From Cruorifilaria tuberocauda (taxonomy: Eukaryota; Nematoda; Chromadorea; Rhabditida; Onchocercidae), in assembly GCA_013365365.1 (NCBI GenBank), contig JABVXU010001012.1, forward strand, positions 1 through 12,293: a DNA stretch of 12,293 nucleotides, given 5' to 3'. Shown here in pieces: positions 1 to 8,900 of the stretch (the first letter of the stretch is position 1; each line of letters starts with the position of its first letter). The translations under genes and the position numbers were made by a program. Under the pieces are notes generated by a model that was not told the DNA's origin, searched no databases, and saw nothing but the letters and a program-made list of their open reading frames with translations.

Positions 1-68
1 GTGTGTGTGTGTGTGTGTGTGTGTGTCTGTGTGTGTGTCTGTGTGTGTGTCTGTGTGTGTGTTTGTGT
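1..68. repeat. Interrupted GT/CA microsatellite
   Basis: Thirteen uninterrupted GT units are followed by three blocks of CT plus five GT units, then a TT interruption at 63-64. The interruptions at 27, 39, 51 and 63 are spaced exactly 12 bp, so a 12-bp higher-order unit has itself been duplicated. The tract begins at the window edge and is probably longer. Alternating purine-pyrimidine DNA of this kind can adopt Z-form, which is known for GT tracts in general but not shown here. Confidence 0.95.
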
Positions 69-1951
69 ATGGATATATGTGTCTAAGGCAAAACAGGGTA
101 GTTTTGCAAGAAATCTAGGGAAAGTTTGGAAATTATTTTTTAAGTAGTATGGAATAGGGTCATTGGATTCAAATTTTCTAATCGCGCTTGCTCATTGTTT
201 GGCGAGTTTCCCAGTCGAATTTTGTTTTCGGTACTAAGTTGTTCGGTTAAAGTTGATATATTGGGTCTTCGTTATGTAATTATTTAATCCATTTGAAAAT
301 CTTAGATAAATGATAAATTTAGAATTGAATTAAGAAGGTAGTGTTTTGAGAGGAACAATAGTGGGAGATTCCGCATTAAAAAAAGATTCAGATAAGCGCA
401 CTTGGATCAAATAAATAAGTAGATTTATTTTGAAATATAAATAGACAGATTGTTGAGGAATAAATTATGCTAATGAAGATTTGTCAAGTTACTAATTCTA
501 TGTTTTTTTGTATGTAATGAACCACTTGCTTCGGCTCAAATTTCATATCCAGCAACCTTGCTTGTTTATTACCCATTCATTTTTTTTTTGTTCATCTACT
601 GATATCTTTCATATTTGTGAGTATCTGTGTAAAGAAAAGCACAAAAAAAAAGTGTACCTATATCCATGACTGTTTAACCTCGTTTTTATTCGTTTCGTCC
701 GTATTTTACGGTTGAAACAATATTATTCAGTACATGCATGCCTACTTTGATCTTTACATGTATACCAGCATACAGGGAGTTTGTCAACCTTCTTTTCTCG
801 TTATTTACGCGTTTTAGCTTTAATTTCAAAAATATATCTTCAACATTTGCTCAGTTTTCAAGGAGTTTGCACTTTAATTTCAAGAATTTTTGAAGAAAAT
901 TGAATGTACTGCTGTTATTGTTCTACTGAGCAGAAATTGGCACCGATTTACTCATCGTTTTTTCCTTTCTGTAAATAAATATAATTATTCGTGGCTTTTT
1001 TCTTTTACTCATCTAGCGATTTTCTTGTATACAAGGAAATGTTCTTTTCAATATAATTAAAGCAGCTGTAGCTTCTTTTTGTTGTTAAATTTGCTAAGCT
1101 AACAAGAAAATAGAGCCGAAAATTTCTCTTCGTTCCACTAATAATACATTTAGTTTTTGTTTGAGTATGAAAATATAATAAAAACAATCTTAAAAGCAAA
1201 AATAAGTTGGCGGTCATACGACAAATGTGCTAATATATTTTTAAAATGATAATGATTCTTTCTAACATATTTATTTTTGGTTGATTATCAACATTATTAT
1301 ATCCATCCAATATAATTCGTACACACTTATCATACAATATTTTACTGTCGGATGGCAATTTAGGCATTGATATATATATATATAGCATCCCATCAGATAT
1401 TTTACTCGTATGCTTTTTTAATTTTATAAATTTTTATTTTTATTTTTTAAATAACTCAATGAGAATGCAGAAGAGATATGTTTGGATATTGGGAAAATCC
1501 TTCTTTATATATGAGTTGGAATTTTCTTTTCGAAGTTAAACAACAGTCATCAATTGTTAATTCGTTGAAATTTCCTCTTCTGGCTGGAAGAAGTCATATT
1601 ATTAAAATATGAATGAAAAAAGATAAAATTTCCGTCCATTTTGTTAAAAAATTGTCTTTTGCTGAGCATAGCAAGCAAGACGCGTTTTGTTAGAACAAAA
1701 TTCATTTTTGGTTTTTTTATCTCTCTGCACATGTGTATTATTATTCATTAATTACCGTTGTTGCAGCACATCATAACCTTTTCGCGCTTATAGCTATTAT
1801 ATATTCCACTTATTTATGTAGAAGTTATGCATAATTAAGTGCATTTACTCTTCATTGCAATTATCGTTATTGTTATCGCAAATTATGCCTAACAATTATA
1901 AGGAGTTGAAATTAACATGGAAAAACAGTAATAGATTAAATATGGGAAATT
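69..1951. other. AT-rich non-coding stretch downstream of the RRP7 gene
   Basis: I see no convincing gene. Reading frames are short, rich in Phe, Leu, Ile, Lys and Asn, and end at random stops. The stretch holds homopolymer T and A runs, a (TA)n tract at 1370-1384, and the 3' flank of the minus-strand RRP7 gene, whose stop codon lies at 1952-1954. On the minus strand the closest canonical AATAAA I noticed corresponds to TTTATT at 1433-1438, about 515 bp past the stop. A nearer variant signal (AATATA, plus-strand TATATT near 1799) may be the one used. Neither is secure. Confidence 0.6.
1370..1384. repeat. Short TA dinucleotide repeat
   Basis: About seven TA units form a pure dinucleotide tract in the non-coding 3' flank. 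It is a simple-sequence tract with no evident function. Confidence 0.8.
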
Positions 1952-4925
1952 TCACGTTGGACGAAATTTCCTTGCTGCTTTCGCAATTGCCAATTTTTTC
2001 TTGTCTTCGATAAATTTCCTTCTCAGTTCCTCAAGATCTAAAAGGAATAGGGAAAAGTGTTTAGTTTTCCGAAATAGGGTAGCATCTGAGTTTAAAACAG
2101 TATTCATCGTAATTTTCACAACCTTTCCGTTTTCCTTTTATGGCTTCTGCTTTAAAAAAAATAATCGAAGCAATACTTTGTCTTTCGTTTAGAAAAGCAG
2201 AAGTTTACAGAAAAAAGAAACTTACGTTTTAATTTTGACTGCTTCAATTGGAACGAATAAAAGGCAATGTTATCTTCCTGAAATTTGAATTTATTCAACT
2301 TCTATAACAAAACAAACTTTCATGGGACTATAATTTAATCAAACATCGTCTGAAAAATTTTCTCTTATCCATCGATTCATAATTGGAAATTACTTTGCTT
2401 AATAAAAGGCAATTTTTTAACAAAATACTAAACGAACCACGCGTTTTTTCTTCTTTGACAATTTCAGCAAATCTTCCTTATTCTTCACAACGATAGCACG
2501 AGGTACAGGCTTGTAATCTAAATATGAAAGTCAGTTTAATAAGTTTAAGTTATAGTGTAGTAAGTTATAGTAAGTTTGATATGCTATATAAATTGAATTT
2601 TAATAACCAATTTTGATCAAATGAAAAATTTGAGAGTTTTAACTCAAAAAAGCAAAGATAACATACGCGATTTTGTAACTTTTATCCATCCATCCTCATC
2701 CGGAACATTCGCCATCCTCTTTGCTTTCTGTTTTTCCTGAGAGATCATAATGTATGTTTACGTATATTCAACAACATATCGCTTACATACGAAATAAGAG
2801 ACTTATTGCATCACAAAATAAATATTCCACATAAACTTCGTGCAAAAATAAATGTCATACTTCCAGCTTTTGAGCATCATGCTTTTCGATATATGAGTCC
2901 ACGCTTTCTTGTAATTGTGCTATAGTCTTGAAAGACTTGCAATATTCATCACATAATTCTATAAATAAAAAATTACTCAATCAATTTATAATTCTATCTT
3001 TCATTTCATTTCCAGCTTTTTTTTTAAATTACGGACATCTTCCAGCTACTATAGCGATTTTCTCAGTTTAGTGCTTTGCTTGCTTTTGCTAACACAAGGA
3101 AATTCTTAAAAGATATATGGAAATTATGAAACAATTAATTTAATATGAATTAAAGCTTAACATTTTTCATTAAAAGACAATTACCAATACTAAAGGAGAG
3201 TTCACTGTCATATACAAAAAAAGTAAAGTTTTGTAATGAAGGAATAAAATTACTTGTTGCACCATTTTGTATCAATTCAGCATCAATATCGCTCAAAAGA
3301 AGAAACGGAATTTTTTCACAATTCTGTAATGCCTGCTCAACAGCACTTTCCGTTTTCAAGCGAGCAGATGCTGTATAAAATCCCTAAAGAGTAGGATAAT
3401 AAAAGAGATACAAGGGAAAGACGTAATTATTAGGAATTAAATTTGTAGGAAACTCATACCTCCGCGATCATATTACTAGATCCTGTTCCACGCAACGCCG
3501 CTATTTCATCCGGTCTACCAGAACCAAGCTCAACCAAAATTCGTCCTAGTATAACCTACAATTTCACTTTTCAAAAGATTTTCCCTCACGCTTAATATTT
3601 GCAACTTTATTTTCAAATTAAAAACTTCCAATTTAATTTCTCGAAAACTCTTACCGGTGTGATATATGGAGGTATATTGGCAACAATTAATGAACAGTGA
3701 TTTGTTGGATCTTTCTTCAAAAACAGATGTCTTTCCGAATTAAATTTTTCACTGATCGCATATCTTAATGCTGTAAAAAGTACGGTAATCTTTTTTATTG
3801 AACATCAACAAAATTTATGATTTCAATAAGATAATTGAACTAAATCTTGTAATTTGACTATCATTCTTTAAAATCAAACATTTAAACAGTTCCCCTTAAG
3901 ATAGGATCAAACATTAAAAAACATTTAAACATCAAACATTTAAACAGTTCCTCTTAAGATAGCTAATGAGAACCCACTTTGAAAAGCAATGGGATGGGGT
4001 GCGTCTGCTCCCTTTAAAAATGCCATTTTTTATAGTTCTTTTTGCACAACAGCGGTAGAAAAACGAAAATAAAAGAAGAAAATGAAAAACAAAAAAGTCA
4101 AGAAAAAAGAATGAAGAATTCTGTAAATATTTAAAGCCATAAAACACAATTTAATGTAATCTGTAAAGTTAAATTATTTACATAGGAAAATCCATGATAA
4201 TTTTATTCAGACTTACATTAGAGAGTATAAACGGAAGAATAACCTAAAGAATAAAAAACAATAAGCTAAAGTTTAATGGTATTTCAAATTAAATTATAAC
4301 ATGTGCTTCTCGTAATATATGCTATGCAGCTTAAAGAAATTTGATACGACTAGTAATATTATATCTCAAGATGTCTGAAATTTATCTTAATTATTCGTAT
4401 ATTTCAGCCGTTTCCTCAGATCATCATGACCACAACTGTTTCCTTCACTTCATTTTATTTTTGTTGAACTTTTAGCTTTTGCATTTTCAGTTTTTTTCCG
4501 ATAACAACGGACTGACAAATTATTTAATTTTTTCACGAAATCCTTCTTGACCATGATCAATTTAATTTTTATCTAATTTACCTTACAATGAAATTTTAGT
4601 TTATCTTTTAATTTATCCAGTTCCATGGAGAAATTCCTCTAATGCCGTATCGTTAACTTTAGTTTTTGATCTAAATCAAAAATATATCTATCTATGCAAA
4701 ATCTAAAAAATAAATCAACTAACCTTGCAAAGTGTTATAATCGATGTTTGATGAGCTTTGAACGTTGTTGTATGTATTGGAACTCGTTGATGGAATTACA
4801 TTTTTCTCATTCACCGATTCTCTTTCGTGGGCTTCTACTTTTTGGATCTTCTTTTCCTTATTCTTCCTCCCTTTCTTCTTCATCTTTATTTCTACTTTTT
4901 CTTGTTTTTTGCTTACCGCAACCAT
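1952..4925 (-). CDS. rrp7: RRP7-family ribosomal RNA-processing protein (nine exons)
   Basis: Exons in transcription order: 4925-4724, 3770-3655, 3555-3460, 3383-3185, 2958-2861, 2736-2667, 2517-2429, 2277-2226, 2037-1952. They total 1008 nt, giving 335 aa plus stop, and every junction has GT-AG. RRP7 proteins act in the nucleolus in early 40S subunit assembly (yeast Rrp7 with Utp22 and CK2; human RRP7A). Seen here: a Lys-rich N-terminus (residues 7-30), likely nucleolar-targeting; an RRM-like first strand with NIPPYI (99-104), matching the NVPPYC of human RRP7A; and the C-terminal RRP7 domain with VPDEDGWIKVT (248-258), FYSFQ (296-300), LRRKFIEDKKK (312-322) and terminal ARKFRPT. The domain order and terminus match human RRP7A; the extra length is mostly N-terminal. 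The exon 7 donor is uncertain: in-frame donors also exist after 2441 and 2438 (331 or 332 aa). The start is the first Met after a strong acceptor. Family call is firm; exact N-terminus and exon 7 end less so. Confidence 0.88.
2546..2574. repeat. 15-bp tandem duplication in RRP7 intron 6
   Basis: A 15-bp unit starting TAAGTTATAG is repeated almost immediately (2546-2560 and 2561-2574). On the gene strand it lies about 30-55 nt before the intron 6 acceptor, where a branch point is normally found, so it may duplicate a branch-point-like sequence. This is probably incidental. Confidence 0.7.
3873..3962. repeat. 32-bp direct repeat, 58-bp period
   Basis: Two 32-bp copies, 3873-3904 and 3931-3962, each begin ATCAAACATTTAAACAG and differ at one position (C versus T). 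The 26 bp between them also carries ATCAAACATT and ACATTTAAAC pieces, so the block looks like a local slippage or tandem duplication inside RRP7 intron 1. Confidence 0.9.
4217..4243 (-). other. Candidate 27-nt microexon in RRP7 intron 1
   Basis: On the minus strand this segment is preceded by an acceptor ending TATTCTTTAG and followed by a consensus donor GTAAGTCTG. If spliced after exon 1 it would add eight codons and then an in-frame TAA, so inclusion would truncate the protein near residue 75. It is therefore not part of the main coding model, but both splice signals are at least as strong as those of true exons. It could be a regulated stop-containing exon or simply a chance decoy. Confidence 0.3.
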
Positions 4926-4939
4926 AACTGCCTGAAAAA
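4926..4939 (-). promoter_or_regulatory. Probable spliced-leader acceptor before RRP7
   Basis: On the minus strand a T-rich tract ending TTTTTCAG stands 6 nt before the ATG at 4925-4923. TTTTCAG is the nematode acceptor consensus, and such a short untranslated leader is typical of SL1 trans-spliced mRNAs. The alternative is an ordinary cis acceptor with an upstream exon; the frame is open across GCAGTT, so that cannot be excluded. I saw no matching upstream coding exon. Confidence 0.6.
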
Positions 4940-5000
4940 TTCAAATTTTTACATTAATTAAAAAGGATTTCTATGGATAATTTGATGACTTTTAATTAGT

Positions 5001-5051
5001 ATTATTAGTGATATTTAGCTAGAGATATCCAACTTTATTATCACTAATAAT
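5001..5051. repeat. 13-bp perfect inverted repeat
   Basis: Arms at 5001-5013 (ATTATTAGTGATA) and 5039-5051 (its exact reverse complement) are separated by 25 bp. It lies about 75 bp upstream of the RRP7 leader acceptor. It could form a hairpin in an outron or a cruciform in DNA, or be a paired factor site. The AT-rich composition makes chance occurrence easier. Confidence 0.75.
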
Positions 5052-5231
5052 TTATTAACACTATTTAATACAATCGTTGATAAAAGGATTGATAAATAAC
5101 ACAATGTATCAATAACCAAAGAAGGAAACATGAACATATATGATTAAAATTAGCAAAATATAATACGGCAAAAATTTTAAGAGAAAACGAAAACTTTGAA
5201 ATTTCTCAAATATGATTTCATGTTACGAAAT

Positions 5232-5249
5232 ATTATCACTCATGATAAT
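5232..5249. promoter_or_regulatory. Inverted pair of GATA-type sites
   Basis: ATTATCA and TGATAAT face each other across a 4-bp spacer (CTCA). TGATAA is the core bound by nematode GATA factors such as ELT-2. The arrangement in the divergent promoter is suggestive, but these AT-rich hexamers arise often by chance here. Confidence 0.3.
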
Positions 5250-5438
5250 GAATTTCTTTGCTTCTCTCTCTTCTATCATATTTTTCGAAATCTTCTAACA
5301 GAATCAACAAATAAATGAAGAAAAAGATAAATTCTTACGTAATACACGTTTTATATATACTTGTAATAAAAAGTAAATAAATCCTATAAAGGTAAGATCA
5401 AGTTACGAGAAATATTGATTAATACAATTCAATTCAAC

Positions 5439-5580
5439 CAAATGCAAGATTATCATAAAGATCACATTGCACACGTAGTACGTAAGAGCTCACGTGACAT
5501 GAAGCAATCAAATACAAGATTATCATAAAGACCATTACATACGTAGCACAAGATCACGCAACATAAAACCAAGATTACGG
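5439..5580. repeat. Degenerate ~70-bp tandem repeat in the divergent promoter
   Basis: Two units starting at 5439 and 5509 share CAAAT, then ACAAG/GCAAG followed by ATTATCATAAAGA, then a diverged CATT-CACGTAG/TACGTAG segment and a TCACG-ACAT end. A third, shortened and diverged copy appears to begin at 5571 (AAGATTACGG). Each full unit carries a TTATCA (GATA-type) core and ACGTAG; only the first retains the CACGTG palindrome. The stretch is richer in CG dinucleotides than its surroundings. Confidence 0.75.
5490..5497. promoter_or_regulatory. Palindromic E-box TCACGTGA
   Basis: The 8-bp palindrome contains CACGTG, the core bound by Myc/Max-type and TFEB-type (HLH-30 in C. elegans) bHLH proteins. 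It is the only CACGTG I noticed in the window and sits 419 bp before the ADSL start and 565 bp from the RRP7 start. Ribosome-biogenesis and purine genes are classical Myc-type targets in animals; that this site functions is inference. Confidence 0.4.
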
Positions 5581-5621
5581 CTATACGTGACAACAGAGTA
5601 GATGGAATGATCTCTCAGACT

Positions 5622-5669
5622 CGACGATGTTTGCATTTCGTCGCTGTGCCTAACGAAGATTTTGTTAGG
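5622..5669 (+). promoter_or_regulatory. Two adjacent stem-loops upstream of ADSL
   Basis: Stem-loop 1 pairs CGACGA (5622-5627) with TCGTCG (5638-5643) around a 10-nt loop. Stem-loop 2 pairs CCTAACGAA (5649-5657) with TTTGTTAGG (5661-5669) around GAT; as plus-strand RNA all nine pairs form, one being G-U. They are only 5 nt apart. They could be part of the ADSL leader or outron, or a factor-binding DNA element. No known RNA family was recognised. Confidence 0.45.
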
Positions 5670-5915
5670 TTAAGTTTGTCACGTTCACACTGAGGATACT
5701 TCGGAAGGTTCTTTAAATTTAACTTTGAAGTTTGATTTTTGAGTGTTTGATATCAGTCATAAGCTTATTGGTATATTCCTGATTATCCATCGTTTTCCAG
5801 GTTTTTCTTGATCCTGTTGTATTACTGTCATCCTACAGTGTATATTCTACAGTGAATTAATTGAAGAAAAATTATCAGATTAAAGATTCAGTGATTTCTC
5901 TCAAAATCAAGAATA

Positions 5916-8900
5916 ATGATCTCTCATATCAATAGTGAGGATAAATTTGAAACGGTGCTTAAATCACGATATTGTGGCAAGAGCCCGTTGATGAATATAT
6001 TGAGCGAGAGAAATAAGGTAAATATGATTTTGAAGATTTGTTACTTTCTCATTGCTACTATTATCTTGTTAAATTAAGTTAAATCCGAACTCAACATAGA
6101 AAATTTTATGACTTTGCTTCAGTGATCAATGATAATTATTGGTTTATTGATTGATTATATATATTGGTGATAGTAAACATGGTGCAGTTAGTGTTAGCTT
6201 TCATTTCTAAATAGTTTCTTTTTACGATACCGCTACTGAAAATATTTCGAATTTATGATTCTTAATTTATCTTAAGGTATTAATATGGAGACAAATGTGG
6301 ATTTGGCTTGCAGAGGCAGAGATGCAACTCGGCCTGAAACAGGCATTTATTTATTTATTTTTTGCATTAATATTTCTCAAGGAAATGAGAAAGTTAATTA
6401 TTAGTCAAGTAGGATATGTATAAATATATTAAGTTAGTTTTTTTTATAAATTGCTGTTAAATAATGCACAATTATTGATAATTATTGATCTATTGATTGG
6501 TTATATACATTGGGTAGTAAAAATGGTGCAGTTAGTGATTTTAAAGGTAATTAGGTGACTATGGTTTTTTTAAGTAATAGATGTTTGACAGTTATATAAG
6601 CTAAAAAAGAGTGATTTCCTGATAAGATTTAGTACCATGATATATTCTTATACAAAGAATATATGATTCAATGTTTTCATAAGTTTCTTGTTTATAGGTT
6701 ACCGAAGAAGCGATTGAAGAGATGAAGAAATCGAGGGAAGTGATTGATTGGGGTACAATACGACGAGAAGAAAAACGAATCAAGCATGATGTCATGGCTC
6801 ATAATTATGCATTTGGGAAGGTAAAATCCATCTTCATCCGGAAAATCTGGCAGGATTTATGTGAAAATGTCATCATGCAAGACATTATGCTCCATTACAT
6901 GTTACATTAGAACTAATATAATATTATGAATATTTATAACTACTGGAGTTTTTTTCCCTACTTCTAGATGTGCCCAAAAGCAAAAGGAATAATACATCTG
7001 GGTGCAACATCATGTTTTGTCCAAGACAATGCTGATCTGATTGTTCAACGGCAAGCTACTGATTATATATTGAAGAAGTATGTGCCCGTTGTAATTTCGC
7101 TTCGATAGCAATCAAAATATTTTCTTGAATTTCATTCTAGTTTAAATTTCAAAATGTCCTCGATATGTCTTATTCATGCATCTTTTGAATTAGTCTCTTT
7201 TAATTTTATTCATCTTCTATTTTGATCAATTACGCTGTACAGATGCATGAAGCAGTTTCTTATATTCCATATTGGTAGGGAATAGTGAAATTTGCAGACT
7301 TGCGGTATGTCTCAGTCGACTGGATGATTTCGCTGAGAAGACGAAAGATATTGTTACTGTTGGACGGACGCATTATCAAACTGCGTCATTAGTAACTGTT
7401 GGTAAACGTGCTGCAATGTGGGCTCAGGAATTATTGATGGTTTTCACAAAGGTGAATTGAATAATACTATTAAGTATATCTTTGTTTATTCCTAAACAGA
7501 TTTTTTTTCTTTGTTTACTATAGGCTAATCAAAAAGGGAGAAATTTAATTCTCGAATATTTTTGGTTAATCATTTATAACATTTCTTGTTTATATTTTTC
7601 TTATTTAGCCTTCTCGGAAATGCGTTTCAGCATACAACAGTTCACGTATAATAGTAATAAAAATATTGCTGAATTTTTACTTGATTTTCATAAATAGCTT
7701 GCCAATAAGAAATGCAACTATGTCACACCTCTTTTGTGTTTCTTAGTTTCCAGTAAATTTTCATCCATTTTTGTTTAATTACAGCTGGAATATTTCCGAA
7801 AAAATATGCGTTTTCGAGGAGTAAAGGGTGCAACTGGGACACAAGATTCATTCATGGCCTTATTTCATAACGATGAGGCAAAGGTAAGTGCATTAATTAT
7901 TATATAAATCTTTAAGTTGTTACTACCAACATCCCCTATAAACTTTTCAAGTATGCGGTTATCATGCTTTGTGTATAAGCTGTTGTCATTCATCCACTAG
8001 CTGAATTTGACGCCTTGATACCTTTGCTTGAAATACTAATTTCACCATCACTTTTTCGATGTGTAGCAAACAATTTTTAGGTGGATAAACTGGATGATTT
8101 AATAATGAAAAGTGCTGGTTTTACGTCTCGTTTCTATATTAGTGGACAAACGTATTCTCGACAACAGGTAATTTCATCCCAATAACTAAACGTCTTTGAA
8201 AGTTTAATTTTCTTACGCGCCGCTACTAATCAATTGTGATCATTGAAGAGGTCAGACTTGTTTATATATGCTTTGTCCTTTTTAACTATTAGCGTTTTTA
8301 TTCAGCAATTCATCTTTTGCCATGAGTAAGGAAATAAAAGAGATATATAATGGTCGCTCAGAATACAAAAGCAACGCGATGCAAAATCTGATTAATTTTC
8401 AGATAAATATTATGAGCGGATATTAATTGTAAAGCGAATTTTTATTCTAGGATTGCGACCTCGTCAATATTTTTGCACTTCTGGGAGCTGCAACGAAGAA
8501 AATTTGCACAGATATACGTATTTTGCAGGTCTATTTTACTCATTTCCATCTGATATATTGGAATTAGTCTGCGCAAAACTTAATAATTGAGATACTATGC
8601 TTTTTTGTTCCGTAATTACAAAATTCGAAGTGATTTTAGGCTTTTGGTGAAATATTTGAGCCGTTTGAAAGTGAGCAAGTCGGCAGTTCAGCAATGCCGT
8701 ACAAACGTAATCCAATCAAAAGTGAACGCGTCAGTAGTTTAGCTCGTAAGCTTATGAGCGCACCCCAGGTTCGCCAATTTTCATTTATCATTTGTACTGA
8801 TGAGAATGAATAGAATTAGAAAAATTATACCAAAAGAAAAATTATTCCTGATCTGTTCCATTTGAAACAATTTGTTATGATAAATTTATTAATATATAAT

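Larger units (their letters stand above)
3771..4723 (-). other. RRP7 intron 1, unusually long
   Basis: At 953 bp this is by far the largest intron of the gene; the others run 76-226 bp. It joins exon 1 (ending phase 1) to exon 2, creating an Ala codon at residue 68. It contains a 32-bp duplicated segment (3873-3962), an A-rich stretch near 4060-4110 and a 27-nt exon-like segment at 4217-4243. I see no other coding sequence in it. Confidence 0.75.
4926..5915. promoter_or_regulatory. Divergent intergenic region between RRP7 and ADSL
   Basis: These 990 bp separate the start codons of two genes transcribed in opposite directions, so the stretch must hold both promoters and the ADSL 5' leader. 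Visible contents: a 13-bp inverted repeat (5001-5051), an inverted pair of GATA-type sites (5232-5249), a degenerate 70-bp tandem repeat (5439-5580), a single CACGTG E-box (5491-5496) and two consecutive stem-loops (5622-5669). No convincing TATA box or extra exon was found. Possible ADSL leader acceptors are TTTTCCAG ending at 5800 and TTCTACAG ending at 5852. Confidence 0.6.

Noticed and set aside
1005..1217. Minus-strand open frame of 70 codons
   Set aside because: Leu/Phe/Tyr/Lys-rich AT-biased reading in non-coding sequence with no homology that I can recognise.
1550..1732. Minus-strand open frame of 60 codons
   Set aside because: No family resemblance, AT-driven composition, and no splice or leader signal that ties it to a gene.
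3932..4147. Minus-strand open frame of 71 codons, very Phe-rich
   Set aside because: It lies within RRP7 intron 1, over an A-rich tract that reads as Phe/Leu, and shows no domain.
4694..4927. Plus-strand open frame of 77 codons rich in Ser, Leu and Phe
   Set aside because: It is the antisense of RRP7 exon 1, whose Lys-rich minus-strand reading continues correctly across the splice junction into the RRP7 domains.
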